Assembly: GCA_905221605.1 (NCBI GenBank) | Contig: CAJNDS010002636.1 | Coordinates: 99,501 to 163,500 of the forward strand | Reading direction: 5' to 3' | DNA: 64,000 bases | DNA from: Symbiodinium natans | Taxonomy: Eukaryota > Sar > Dinophyceae > Suessiales > Symbiodiniaceae | In this document: one piece after another, positions 11,865-23,402 of the stretch | How positions within the stretch are numbered: the stretch's first letter is position 1 | How the letters are laid out: every line of letters begins with the position of its first letter | The notes under the pieces: model-generated | Seen by the model: only the letters and a program-made list of their open reading frames with translations | Database searches by the model: none | What the model was told of the DNA's origin: nothing | Made by a program: the position numbers and the translations under genes

Positions 11865-12504
11865 GGCTCCAGAGCCCGGAAGAAGAGCCTCTGGTACCAA
11901 AAGGCTACTGGAAAAAAGGAAAATAACTCTTTTCCTTGCTGTGGTACAAAAGGCTACTGGAAAAGAGGCTTACTGCTTCTTCACGAGTCGTGGGCTTTAG
12001 GCGAAAGGTCTCAACCCTAAACCCACAACCCTTCACGATAACTCTTTTCCTTAGCTGTGCTACATGCATTGACCAAGGCGTGCTCTGCTATACGTATGAA
12101 TGCGCTCCTTAGGAATATGCCTTACCTTCGAGGGTTTTGGGACTCTCTCTGGGTACCTTGCATTGCAATGATCATGCGCGACCCCAACTATGGGTTCAAC
12201 GTCTGCACACAACCCGGAACGCTCGCGCCATCCTGTTGAGTGAGGCAAGAAGCTGCGCGTGCGTCGACAAGCTGAGATAAGCCCCCTAAACTCAAAAAGT
12301 CTGCCGACTGCAACTTAATGAAGGAATGTGCCTGAAAATCAAGATAGGGATGCTATGATTATGAACTACAAGGCATATACACCGACTAGTTTTTGTTGGG
12401 CTTCTGGGGTTTAGGGTTTAGGGTTTTTTTGTTCAGGATTGTATGGGTGGCTTTTTGGCTTTGTATTGGAGAGGGGGAAGAGGCGGGAAGGGTCTTCGGA
12501 GCCA

Positions 12505-12667
12505 GGAATTCCCTACCGCTGCCCACCCTGGGTCAGTCGCTCCGCCATGGTGCTGCATCTATCGCAAGGTGCCGGCAACTAAACCCAATTTTCCATCCAT
12601 CACGCGCTTTCACAAACTGTACTCGGGCACCTCGCGCAAGTGGAGTTTGAGGGCTTCAAGGGTTTGA
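12505..12667 (+). CDS. Candidate exon, unknown protein
   Basis: The plus-strand frame after GCCAG|GAATTCC reads PGSVAPPWCCIYRKVPATKP, then ITRFHKLYSGTSRKW. Sequence on both sides is repeat-like. No partner exon found. Confidence 0.3.
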
Positions 12668-13114
12668 GCTCGTTGGTTTCAGGGTTTAGGGTTTCTCGTT
12701 TAAGCCCCCCACCCGGCCCCCCACCACCTCCCTTTTATCCCTTGCCCACTCCTCCCTTTGCCCCAATCCACCGCCCACCCCCACCCTACTTCCCCACCCA
12801 AACCCTACCCCCCTCAACCTTGAGACCCGAAGCCCTAACCCCTAGCCGTTTACGGTCTGCTCCATATAGTTTAGGGTTCCAAAAGGCCATTCGGAACAAC
12901 CCCCATATACCGTTTCTGGCAACAGGAGACCCTACTGTCACTGCTGTGGTCTGAGCCTAAACCCGAGACCCTAAAGTTGTCACTGCGCCCAAACCCGTCG
13001 TTGTTTGGGTTTAGGGAGATGCTGGGTCTTTTTGAGAGGCTTTGGGAGGCTCTGGGAAGGTCACGGGGGAGGCCTGGAGGCCATAAGGCCCTCGGCAGCT
13101 CACACAAGCCACAA

Positions 13115-13990
13115 TGTGCACCCCCAAGTGTCGCAAGTGACCCCAAGCGACCCAAGTGTCCCAAGTGCTCCAAGCGACCCTTGTGACACAATTCTTCGCG
13201 CTCCAAGCAACCCATGTGGTACACGTCTCCCAAGTGCCATGTGACCCAAGTGTGCCAAGTGCCCCAAGTGACACAAGTGTCCCAGGTGGTGTCTTGCTGA
13301 CCCAAGTGTGCCAAGTGCTCCAAGTGCAGTGTCTTGAGGTGACTCAGTGCTCCAAGTGGCCCAAGTAACCCAACGTGCCAACACCGGCCCCTTCGACACA
13401 CCCTGGTGCCGAGCGACGATGAGTCCGCAGAGCCAGTGCCCCAAATGTTCCAAGTTTGCTAAGTGACCCCAAGCGACCAAACTGTGCTCCGAGTTCTCCC
13501 AAGTGTTCCAAGTGCTCCAAAGGGTGCTCCCAAATTTTCCCAGTGACCCAAGTGTTCCAAGTCCTCCAAGTCCCAACTGACACACATGTTCCGCAGGTCT
13601 TGACCCAGTGACCTACTTTTAGGCCCCTGCAGCACACCCGTTGAAGTGACCCAAGTGGTCTGACCAAGTGTCCCAAGTGACCGAGTGAACGAAGTGAGTG
13701 TCCCCAATGCCATGGCCCCCAAGTGCTCCAAGTGTCCCGAGTGACCCAAGTCCCAAGCGTGGCAAGCATGTAGTGATCCGGGTGGCAAGCATGTAGCGAT
13801 CCAGATGATCCAAGTGTCCCAAGTGACAGAGTGAATTAAATGTCCCTGTGACGCAAGCAACCCAAGCGTTCCCAGTGCAGACGAAAGTGTGCGACGTGTC
13901 GCAAGTGACCTAAGACCTAAGTTAAGTGAACCAAGTAACGTAACCCAAGTGTTCCCAGTCCCTTCAAGTGCTGCAAACGTCCCAAGCGCT
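13115..13990. repeat. Degenerate minisatellite, about 9-10-bp CCCAAGTGN units
   Basis: The motif CCAAGTG recurs dozens of times with spacers of 9-10 bp and multiples. It creates long artificial Trp/Leu/Gly/His-rich frames. A 24-bp unit is tandemly doubled at about 13757-13805. Confidence 0.9.
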
Positions 13991-14855
13991 CCAGGCGCGA
14001 GCCATGTGCATCAAGAGTACATGTTGCTCTGGAAAAAATCAAAGAAGGTCTTCACTCCATGAGAGTTGTAAGAGGGCGGACGGTCTTCGGGTGGGTAGGT
14101 CTGCAGACGAATGCGCGCTCACAAAGCACGCTTCCGTTTGGCACGCCCTATGCCAGGGCTGGAGGCAACCGCGCGCCCCGCAAATGTTACAGTTGTCCCC
14201 ACAAATATTTTAAGGGCCTGCCCGGCATCTGGCCTGAAGGTTGACAATTGTTCCAGATGCTTCGGTGATGTCTGGGGTCTGGACAAGCTCGTGGACAGAT
14301 CGTAAGAAAAGTTGGCAGACGCCTCAAGAGATGGCACGAACTCCCAAAAGTTGCCCGCGTGATCCTAAGCTTAGGGGCTTAGGCTTAGGGTAGAATAGGA
14401 GCCCTCTTTGCCTCCAAAGCTAAACCCCGAACCTTCTTATCGTATGGTTTAGGCACTCGGCTGGTGACATGGCACCTCCAGGCCGGGCGTCGACGGGCAG
14501 AGGCACTGTACCTTCTCTCGCTTTTCGAGGGTCAGGGCTGCAGAGTTGGGGGGTTTGAGGATTTGAGGCAACTTGAGGGTAGCTCAGAGTTGGGGATACA
14601 CGGGACGTTGTCTTGTGCTCCATACAAGAATGGCGCCACAATGCAGCTTGTTTGGGGTCTAGGGCCTTTCAGGGCTGCGCCTTCGATTCCTCGTGGTCCG
14701 CAAACAAGGGCAAGGCACAACACTGCAGGGGCTCGATTTGACCACTCTCCATAGTCTCCACCCATTGTCACGTGTGGAAGGGACAGGAATCTTCAGCGTC
14801 TTGACCACTCCTGTGGTTGGAGTCGGCCGAGCCGGCCAGACTACTCAAAACTCTT

Positions 14856-17241
14856 TCAGCCCGCTTGGACAGCTTCGCCGAAGCTCAAAGCCTCCCATGA
14901 AATCTCAAAGGAACGACAAATCCTCAATAAGTTAAAACGTCACCAGAGCAGGAACCAGTACCCCCCTCAGTAGCCGCGCCCTCCTGCAAAATACCCCTAA
15001 TCTCCCTAAACCCTAACCCTCCTGCAAAACTCCCTAAACCCTAACCCTAAACTCCCTAAACCCTAAACTCCCTAAACCCTAAACCCTAAACCCCAAACCC
15101 CAAAAGCTCGGTTAGCGCAGGGCGCAAGAGCGGCGCCGTGCCGGCGCAAGCCTCAAAAAACTCGTCGTGGCGCAGGAGGCCTGGAGGTTCGTAAGGGTTT
15201 AGGGTTTAGGGTTTAGGGTTTAGGGTTTAGGGTTTAGGGTTTAGGGTTTAGGGTTTAGGGTTTAGGGTTTAGGGTTTAGGGTTAGGTTTAGGGTTTAGGG
15301 TTTAGGGTTTAGGGTTTAGGGTTTAGGGTTTAGGGTTTAGGGTTTAGGGTTTAGGGTTTAGGGTTTAGGGTTTAGGGTTTAGGGTTTAGGGTTTAGGGTT
15401 TAGGGTTTAGGGTTTAGGGTTTAGGGGGGTTTTAGGGGCTTTGGGGGGGGGAGGGGGTCCGAAAGCTTGGGCACGGAAACCCGAAGCCTCCATCCTGCCC
15501 TGGACACCCCAAAGAAAAGGATGGAGGCATAAGGGTTTAGGGTTTCGGGTTTAGGGTTTCGGGTTTAGGGTTTAGGGTTTAGGGTTTAGGGTAAAAAAAT
15601 CGCTATGCTGGTTCAACCCTGAGCTCTCAAGCCTACGTCCGAAATCCTAAACAAAGAATACTTGATTCCCCATACTTGACTCCCAAGTCCGGCGTCGGAA
15701 TGGACAAACCCTAAACCCCTAACCCCAAGCCGCAAACCCCAAACACCAAACCCCAAACCCTAAACCTTAAACCCTAGATCCTAGACCCTAAACCCACTAT
15801 TGAGGCAGCCGCGCGAAACCTCACAAGGCAGCGACCGCTTTTTCGAGGTCCTCGTGCCCCGGGGTTTTGGGGTTTTAGGGTTTTAGGGCTTTGGGGGTTT
15901 GGGTGTTGGATTTCAGGGTTTTAGGGTTTTAGGGTTTTGGGGTTTTAGGGAATATTTCGGGTTTTAGGGTTTATGTAGGGTTTTAGGGCTTTAGGTTTTA
16001 AGGTTTTAGGGTTTTGGGCTTTGGGGTTCTAGGGCTTTTAGGGGTTTAGGGCTGAGGGCCACACAGGGCTGTGTGGGGTTTTGGGGCGTGCGTGGGGCTT
16101 TAGAGTTGGTGCAAGAAAAACTCCGAAAAAGTGGCTTCCGTAGCAACCTCAGCGTCGCTGATCATGAACTGGTAGCGTTTGGACATCTTCGGCTTCAACT
16201 CCCGCAGTCGCTGGATTTCCTGGTATTTAGGGTTTTGGGGGGCAAACCGGAAAGGGTTCCAGGGTTAGGGCTTTGGCCTGGAGCAGTGTGCCTTAGGGCT
16301 TATAAGGGCATCATCTGGCCATGTCCCCCTTAGAACCATAATCTAAACTTAAGTAGCACCCCCCTTCGAACCCAAAGTAAACTAAAGCAAGATGTGGGTT
16401 TCTGTATGAAGTCACAAACAAGCTACAGATGGGAGGTTCCCTGAATTCGGGTCCTTCTGTGGATCTCTAGACCTACATCACAGTTATGAACCCTAGCAAA
16501 ATTGTGTTTTTGCTGTTTCTTAGGAATTATAGTACCCAAAAGTTACAAAATAATTACCAAGTACCCCTAAGACAGGACCTGACATGTAGGGAAACGCACA
16601 CAAATGGACCATGACTTAGAGAACTGCCCACATACCACCAGGCTTCGCGGGCCAGCAATGCAGCTCCAGCCGTCGTGGCCTGGGGACCACAGGGATACTG
16701 CCGGTTTGGGGTTTGGGGTTTGGAGTTTGGGGTTTGGGGTTTGGGGTTTAGGGTTGAGGGTTAGGGTTGAGGGTTTGGGATTTTTGGGCTTAGGGCTTGG
16801 GGCTTAGGCCTTAGGGTTTAGGGTTTGGAGTTTAGGGTTTAGGGTTAGGGTTGGGGGTTGAAGACTTTGTGTCACGAGGCACACGCCTGGGTGGAAAGCT
16901 GGGGACTGTGGTCACCCTGCGCCCTAAGAGCCCTACAAACCTTATGATCCCTGTGCCCTAAACCCTAAACCCTAAACCCTGTGTACAAGCCTGTGTAAAC
17001 GCAACACCCTGTGCACCCTATGAACCCCATGAACCCTGTAAGCCCTGAGCTGGTACTTGATGGTGGTTTGAGGGCTTTTGAGGTGGGGTCCCTAAACCCT
17101 AAACCCTAAACCCTAAACCTTAAACCTTAAACCCTAAACCCTAAACCCTAAACCTAAACCCTAAACCCTAAGCCCTAAACCGGCCTGCAAGCTGGCAGCT
17201 GTGTCGGCGACAAACAAGCAAGTGGTTTCCACCCGGTGCTC
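14856..17241 (-). CDS. Split gene of unknown function, helical
   Basis: I do not recognise this protein. Minus-strand exons join in frame: 17241-17185, 16679-about 16644, 16219-16148, 15850-15823, 15180-15107 and a possible last exon 14891-14856 ending in TGA. The 16219-16148 exon reads 24 codons including RLRELKPKMSKRYQF and ends ISDAE. It is followed by DLEKAVAAL and, across a T|GC codon, LLRHDEFFEACAG. The composition is charged and helical. Acceptors are GAG|GA, CAG|GC, CCAG|GA, GAG|GA and CAG|GC. Donors are CAG|GC, probably GAA|GC, GAG|GT and T|GA. The introns carry telomeric tracts, including the longest in the window at 15194-15425. The 5' end is not found; a (CT)n tract and AT-rich DNA lie upstream. 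The exact end of exon 2 and the last exon are tentative. Confidence 0.5.
15194..15425 (+). repeat. Longest pure telomere-type tract (TTTAGGG)n
   Basis: About 33 units with one hexamer interruption; in an intron of the split gene at 14856-17241. Confidence 0.97.
15486..15528. repeat. Hairpin with 11-bp perfect arms
   Basis: GCCTCCATCCT (15486-15496) and AGGATGGAGGC (15518-15528), 21-base loop. Confidence 0.75.
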
Positions 17242-17287
17242 CTCAGTCCTTGACGTGTGAGGTTTAGGGCTCTCCCTCTCGCTCATT

Positions 17288-17329
17288 CTCTTTCCCTCTC
17301 TCTCTCTCTCTCTCTCCCGCTCTCTCCCT

Positions 17330-17387
<58 letters not shown>

Positions 17388-17410
17388 ATATATATATATG
17401 TATATGTATA
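17288..17410. repeat. Microsatellite (CT)n then (TA)n
   Basis: Long CT run with a few breaks, then TATATATG. All long frames here are artefacts of it. Confidence 0.95.
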
Positions 17411-18043
17411 CATATATGCGTATTTCCCGAGCTCCCCGCCCCGGCCCCCCTCCGCCCTCGCATCTTCTTCGCGTTTCAACAGGTACGAGGAAAAAGACGA
17501 CCTTTTCGCCAAGCGATTTTGTTCTAGAGAAAAGTCGTTTTTGTTTTGGTTCTTTTGGTTCTTTTGGTTCTGGTGGTGTCGGTGTTGCCGGGTCAGACTG
17601 GCGGTGCTATCGTGAAGTCACTGCGAATGATGCAGTGTACTTCGGCAGAAGCCACTATCTGCAGCAGGAGGGTTCTCGTCTAGCAGGTATTTTACGATAG
17701 CAAAGTGAGGCTAGCAGGCCATGTGCGGATGCAAGGCATCTAAATAATGTTTTATGGACCCTGGTTCACAGGGGAACCTTGCACTCCAGACCCCCTACAT
17801 CAATCACCCTGAACCCCTCAACTCCCAAACTCGAGACTCTTCAAATCCCTAAACCCCACACGAAGCTCCATCTGCAAACCTGTAAGCCCCCATAAGCCCG
17901 ATAAACCTTGTAAACCCCATATGTGTATATGCACTTCTACACGTGTGTGTATATACATATATGTATACAAATATATACAGGAATAAGACAATATGTCTAG
18001 AATTGTACTATACTACATCAAGTACCATATGTGTGTGTATATA

Positions 18044-18085
18044 CATATACATATACATACATACATACATACATACATACATACA

Positions 18086-18121
<36 letters not shown>

Positions 18122-18128
18122 TATATAC
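18044..18128. repeat. Microsatellite (CATA)n then (TA)n
   Basis: About 17 CATA units, then TA. Confidence 0.95.
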
Positions 18129-18224
18129 ATTTGCTACCCTCCCCCCCATGGACCTACCTCTTTTTCGATTGTTCTGCACGTACCGGCCTCGAGGTGAAGG
18201 TCTCCTTGTAAAACAAAAGCCCGC

Positions 18225-18461
18225 CTTCGCAAAACATGGGCTTTACCGATGTTTTGCGAAGCCCACCCTCCAAAAACATCGGGTAAACCGATGTTTTGTG
18301 AACCCATGATCCGAAAACCTCGCAAAAACCAAAAAAACATTATAAAAAAAAACCATGATTCTCCAAACTACTCGGCCGGCCACCCCAGCCGCTTTTTTCG
18401 AAAATCATGGTTTTTATGGTTTTTTATTGGTTTTTGTGATGTTTCGGGATCATGGGTTCAC
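18225..18461. repeat. Cluster of three consecutive hairpins (foldback element)
   Basis: Hairpin 1 (18225-18261) has 13-bp perfect arms CTTCGCAAAACAT / ATGTTTTGCGAAG. Hairpin 2 (18273-18297) has 10-bp perfect arms AAAACATCGG / CCGATGTTTT. Hairpin 3 (18298-18461) has about 60-bp imperfect arms that begin GTGAACCCATGATCC and end with its complement, around a 42-base loop. Confidence 0.75.
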
Positions 18462-18985
18462 AAAGCGGTCGATCGATGGCTCTGACAGTGGAAACACAAA
18501 GGCGGAGAACGAGGCTCTGGGCTCACGATCTTCGCGGAAATGGTAGTGGTCATAATGAGGGAGTCGCTGAACGACTTGCCTCATACTGAACACGTTGGCT
18601 CCTTCTTTTCTCACATAGCCTAGGAGGGGCTTCATCGCATCCTGCCACTGCACCGGCAACGAGTAGGCAGAGGCTGGAGCATCTCCGAGAAAGGAATTAC
18701 TGCCAGGCAATTTTGCGGAGATTTCCACAGCACCCAGAGGCGATGTCGCGCCAGTCACCCTCGGCCGCATAACCATAAGCCACATCCCAGTTCCTCACAT
18801 CAGGAGGCATGAAAACTCCATGGCGGCCGAAGAGTTCATTGCCCTGCCAAATGACCATCACATCGATGAGCTGCTTCTCCCGCAAACGCGGGGGGCAGTT
18901 GTTGGTGATCTTCTCAAACGCTTTGACGATGGACCCCGACGAACCGGCTGGCGCCCCGCTCACCCTTCAAACGCCCCTCAAGAAG
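18462..18985 (-). pseudogene. Frameshifted coding fragment of unknown family
   Basis: A natural minus-strand protein runs from about 18963 with SIVKAFEKITNNCPPRLREK, VMVIWQGNELFGRHGVF and VRNWDVAYGYAAEGDW. Near 18.74 kb it shifts frame to LGAVEISAKLPGSNSFLG, YVRKEGANVFSMRQVV and PHYDHYHFRED, ending near 18.5 kb. The VxxWxGNxxxGRxG stretch recalls SGNH-hydrolase-like proteins, but I am not confident. The last residues run into the hairpin arm at 18461, so the fragment is truncated by, or abuts, the palindrome cluster. Stops flank both parts, and no start or splice site explains the shift. Confidence 0.4.
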
Positions 18986-19344
18986 CGCTGAAGTTTTGGG
19001 TTTTGGGGTTTTGGGGTTTTGGGTTTAGGGTGTAGGGCCTCGATGAAGGTACTTATACCCCTACTTACAGCGTCAGGGGACATTTAGAAAGTAAGGGTAC
19101 AACCTCCAAGTAGATCCCAAAGTAGCCTAGAAATGAAAAGGGTGGCCCAGTTCTCCTGAAAAGAAGTCCCAGGCGGGCCCTGCGTGCTAGCGTATATCCC
19201 AGGCGACCATGTGTGTGGACTGGGCCATGGTTTAGGGTTTTGGGTTTAGTGTTTAGAGTTTAGGTTTAGGGTTTAGGCTTTAACAAGTCGACCCTAAACC
19301 CTAAACTCTGCCTCCCCTACGCAGAGGCACAGGAGGATCCACGC

Positions 19345-19923
19345 CTGGCCACGGGCCGGCGGTTTTGGGTGCTGGGCTTGGAGGTCCTGGGCGGTTAGGG
19401 CTTAAGGCTAAGGATTTAGGGTTTAGGCTCGGCCTGCGGAAAGGCCCTTCAAAGGGCCCATTGGGGATTTAGGGTTTAGGGTATAGGGTATAGGGTTTAG
19501 GGTTTAGGGTTTGGGGTTTGGGGTTTCGGGTATAGAGTTTAGGGCTCAGGGATTGATTAAGGTTTAGGGCTTTGAGGGTTAAGGGTTTAGCGCAAGCAGC
19601 CACTACGAGACACTTGCAGCAACATGCCTGCTGCTGGTACTTCTCACGAGCTTCCTGCGCTTTGGAGTGAGCAGCCTGATGGCACAAACACTTCTACAAC
19701 TTAAGCCCTAAGCCCTACACCCTAAGCCCTAAACCCTAAACCCTAAGCCCTAAACCCTAAACCCTAAACCCTCCACCCTACAACAAGTTCAGAGCATGTC
19801 AGGGCCTGTTGGCATTTTGTCACCCGGGCTCACTCCAGCCTGCAACATCTGAGCTTCCTCCTGTGCCAGACGCTGCTCTTCCGCTTCTTGGCGTGGTTGG
19901 GCCTGTGCCTGATCGCCATGCAT
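19345..19923 (-). CDS. Q/E-rich coiled-coil protein fragment, three exons
   Basis: Three minus-strand exons read through in frame. Exon 19923-19840 (28 codons) begins ATG CAT GGC GAT CAG and contains QEAEEQRLAQEEAQMLQ. Exon 19675-19628 (16 codons) reads AAHSKAQEAREKYQQQ. Exon 19386-19345 (14 codons) reads DLQAQHPKPPARGQ. The first intron has a CAG|GCTGGAG donor and a CAG|GCTGCTC acceptor, so CAGGCTG is duplicated at both ends. The second has CAG|GCATG and CCAG|GACC. The next donor is CAG|GCGTG at 19344, so the gene continues towards lower coordinates, where I could not follow it. Both introns consist largely of CCCTAAA/TTTAGGG-type repeats. The Glu/Gln/Ala-rich heptad-like composition suggests a coiled coil. 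The function is unknown, and the ATG is plausible but unproven. Confidence 0.5.
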
Positions 19924-20102
19924 TGAATGCGTCCAAACATGTCGTCAAGAGCTACTGCGACTACCCTGAACCCTAAACCCTAAACCCTTTGAAGGGTTCG
20001 GTTTGGGGGCTCTAAGGATTTCGGGTACAGGGCGTGCAGGGTTCACGAGGCAAAAAAGGCAAGGTTGATGGGCTTGGGGGTTGAAGAGCTTAAGGGTTCG
20101 GG

Positions 20103-20167
20103 GTTTAGGGTTTAGGGTTTAGGGTTTAGGGTTTAGGGTTTAGGGTTTAGGGTTTAGGGTTTAGGGT
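20103..20167 (+). repeat. Telomere-type tract (TTTAGGG)n
   Basis: About 9 units. Confidence 0.92.
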
Positions 20168-20564
20168 CTAAAACCCAGCCGGTTTGGGGTTTAGGGTTTA
20201 GGGTTTAGGCTTAGGGCTTAGGGTTTAGGGTTTAGGGTTCGGGGTTTGGGGTTCAGGGTTCAGGGTTTAGGGTTTATGCCTATGGCTCAACCTAAACCCT
20301 AAAGCCCCAAACACTGTAGGGCTTAGGGTTTGAGAAGGTAAGATTTGGGCTTTAAGAGTTAAGGTTTATGGCTTCGGCTTCAGGATGTCAGTTGCATGGA
20401 GTAAGTGCGGTGGCTGTACTTAGAACGGGTTCAAACCAATTTCAATCAACCCTACACTCTAAACCCTAAACCCTAAACCCTAAACCCTAAAACCCTAAAC
20501 CCCGAACATCTCTCGATCCACCTGGACACCCAATTGGACCCTAGACCCAGAACCCTACGCCCCA

Positions 20565-20665
20565 AAACCCTAAACCCTAAACCCTAAACCCTAAAGCCTA
20601 AAGCCTAAAGCCTAAACCCTAAACCCTAAACCCTAAACCCTAAACCCTAACCCTAAACCCTAAAC
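20565..20665 (-). repeat. Telomere-type tract (CCCTAAA)n
   Basis: About 13 units, three of them AAAGCCT variants. Confidence 0.9.
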
Positions 20666-21248
20666 CTGAATTCAGCCAATAGCCGTGAAGGCCCAAGCTT
20701 CCAAAAACCCAAAGCCCCGTAACAAACCCTAAGCCCAATGAACCTCAACCCATACCTTGAACCATACAGTAGGGATCCCTATTTGGGCCCTCTAGGAATT
20801 TAGAAACATATCCTAAACCCTAAACCCTAAACTCGGGTTCTGATTCTTCGTGGCATTGATGACTCACAGGATGCGCTACTACCCTAGGCGCTGGTACACG
20901 CATGGGCCACAGAGTTTGGGGCTTAGGGTCAAGGCTTGGGGTTTAGGGTACATAGGGTTTAGGGTTCAGGGACTGGAGTTTAGGGTTTCGGAGACGCTTG
21001 GGCGATCAGCTCGACCTACTTTCCATGGTCTTGTGGCACTGCGAGACGCAGTGTAGGTGAGGCTCTCAACAAAGGTATCCATCTACTACTGCGCCTGTAA
21101 CTCTCAACCCTAGGGTCCTAATTTACAAGGGGACCGGAACTGGGGCGTTGGGCATCCTTTCGCAGTTAGGGTTTAGGGCTTAGGGTTTAAGGTTCAGGGT
21201 TTAGGGTATACACCCAAATCCCTAAACCCTGCTTCTGCTCCTGTACCT

Positions 21249-21376
21249 TCACGTTGCCCGCTGAAAAGGGGGAAGAATGTGGACTACAACTGGGCTGGCC
21301 ATTTGACCCGCTGACAAAGTTTCCAAAATAAGATCCTCTTCAGCCCGAATAACGTCAGCCAACAACAAGCAAAGCC
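21249..21376 (-). CDS. Likely 3' terminal exon, unknown protein
   Basis: The minus-strand frame reads LLADVIRAEEDLILETLSAG, then ASPVVVHILPPFQRAT and TGA (21249-21251). The start is near 21376 after GGTAG. Upstream sequence is Pro/Gly-rich repeat, and I could not connect it to other exons. No domain recognised. Confidence 0.4.
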
Positions 21377-21385
21377 CTACCCGGA

Positions 21386-23065
21386 ACCCTACCCTGTAAA
21401 ACCCAAGTACGCCCAGTAGACCTTCAAACCTATAACTCCCGCGAACCCAAAACCCGAAACCCTGAAACCCTGGAACCCGAAACCCAGCACCGCGCTTGGC
21501 CTTCGCGAAGCCTGCAGGCCGAACTGGGGTGGGGGGCGAGGGGGGGTAGGCTCCTGAGGGTTGAAGGGTCGGCGGGGCATTGATAAAGCAGAGGGGGGCG
21601 TAGGGGGTGGGGCAGTGGGGCGTGGCAGGGGGAGGGGGCATGAGATAGGCCTGTTGGGGGGGGGGGGAAGGCGGCTGAGGGCCCCCCGCTCCACCCCCCC
21701 CCCCGGGTCCCCACCCCCCGACCCCTCCCCCCGTCCCACCACACGGGCGAAACCAAAAAAGAATGTATATCACAGAACATAACATCTACATGGGGGTTGC
21801 AGCTGTACAAGAGGCATGTGATTAGAGACTCGTGGCAAACCAGTGAACTACTTTGTATTTACTTTGTAAGCCCGGTCGGCTGGTTTGGCCCCAAACGGAA
21901 ACCCGAAAACTGGGAGGGCTAAAGGTCCGCCTGCCTACTGGAGGGGTTTAAGGCCCTTGCTTGCTGAGATGGTTTCAGGTCCCCCTGCTTTTTCTGCGTT
22001 GAAGTTAGGGTTTCAACTGGGGTTGGGGGTAGCCTCGGGCCCCTGGGAGGCCCTGGGAGGGTCCTGGGACCTGCAAGCTCTACAAACCCGGCCCTTAAGG
22101 AGGCCTGAGGAATTTGGCAACCAGTCAGCTAGGAATCTAGCCGCCAGGGGCAGGGGGGCCCTTAATAATGACCTCCAAAGAGAAGGGTTACGATTTGGGG
22201 ATAAACTTTTGCTACGCAAGGTGGTCTGGGGAAGGCCATCCCGTATTCGAATACTGACGTTGTCGTAAGGAAGGCCAATATCCATTGGCCTGTCCAGGAC
22301 AGACGGTGAGGCTTAACCCTCACCTTTCCGCGTCTCTTCTCGTATGGGCGCTCGGGCTGTTTTGCCCTCGGCCAAGCGTTCGGGGTCTGTCGCTCGACGG
22401 ATCACTTAGTTTAGGGTTTGGGGTTTGGGGTTAGTAGGGTTGAGGCATCCTGGCATTCGGAGAGTTTCGCATTTAGAGCTGGGGGGGCTTCGGGCTTTTG
22501 AAGCGATTCCGCTGGCCCGGCTCTTAACACCCCATGAGGCATGCTCCTCAATAAGATTCTCCAAAGGTTGAGTTCATGTAAGCATAAGGCTCTTAGTATT
22601 CATCAGATTCATAACATTCATCATATTCAGGATGTCAAGGATGCCCACAAAAGGACCTGAAACTCACAAGCCTGGAGAGCTGACAACTCTACTCGAAGGA
22701 CCCGGGGTCCCACGGCCTAAAGCCCGAAAACCAAAAGACCCTCGGCTTCAAGGATCTCTCATACTTACCTGGAGGTTCATGGGCACTGATAACCCCACTG
22801 AAACATCTACTTCGAACCCACTGAGAGGACTTAGGGGTGTTTTTGAGGGTTTTTCTGGCTTCTTCCCACCCCTGAAAGGCCCCAAGCCCCAGAAACCTAG
22901 GACATTGTCCTAGGGCTTTTCTGGCTTCTTCCCACCCTGCAAGGCCCCAAGCCCACAGAAACCTAGGAGCCAAGGCAAAGCAAGGGCACTTAGATTATAC
23001 ATTTCAACACACGGAAATTTATTGCTCCTGGCCCGGGCCCGCCCTCCACAGGTTTAAAAACAGTC
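21386..23065. other. No gene recognised
   Basis: Pro/Gly-rich shadow frames over G/C homopolymers (21.53-21.74 kb), a short palindrome AGGCCAAT / ATTGGCCT (22272-22291), and a 64-bp tandem doublet at about 22.85-22.98 kb. Confidence 0.5.
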
Positions 23066-23159
23066 ACCGTAGGGTTTAGGGTTTAGGGTTTAGGGTTTAG
23101 GGTTTAGGGTTCAGGGGGGTTTGGGGCTTGGGCGTTTTAGGGTTCAGGGTTAAGGGTTT

Positions 23160-23222
23160 CATCCCTTGGGCGGGGTCGCTGGTGACGCCGCCTTTCCAGC
23201 AGCTCGCGCACCACACGAGAAG
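23160..23222 (-). CDS. Candidate mini-exon
   Basis: The minus-strand frame reads RASRVVRELLERRRHQRPRP between telomere-like tracts. A single isolated fragment. Confidence 0.25.
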
Positions 23223-23402
23223 CCCGAAAGCCCCCCCCGCAAGAGGGTTCAGGGTTCGTAGGGGTTAGGGTTAGGGTTTTGGATTTAGGGTTTGGGGCTT
23301 AGGGTTTATAGGGTGTATAGGGTGTATAGGGTTATAGTGTTAGGGTTTAAGGTTTAGGGCCCAGGGTCTAGGGTCTACAGGGTTTAGGGTCCGGGCGTTT
23401 GG

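Noticed and set aside
13011..13860. Several overlapping minus-strand frames of 70-180 residues rich in Trp, Leu, Gly and His
   Set aside because: They all come from the degenerate CAAGTG minisatellite, occur in all three frames at once and show no domain; treated as repeat artefacts.
17161..17512. Arg-Glu and Ser-Leu repeat frames
   Set aside because: Pure translation of the (CT)n microsatellite; only the mini-exon at 17185-17241 was kept.
21389..21810. Pro/Gly-rich frames of 117-178 residues on the minus strand
   Set aside because: Driven by G/C homopolymer runs; only the last part (21249-21376) has convincing coding composition.
22350..22410. Possible 5.8S-rRNA-like GACGGATCAC and tRNA-like stems
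   Set aside because: The match is too short and no rRNA or tRNA secondary structure can be formed around it.
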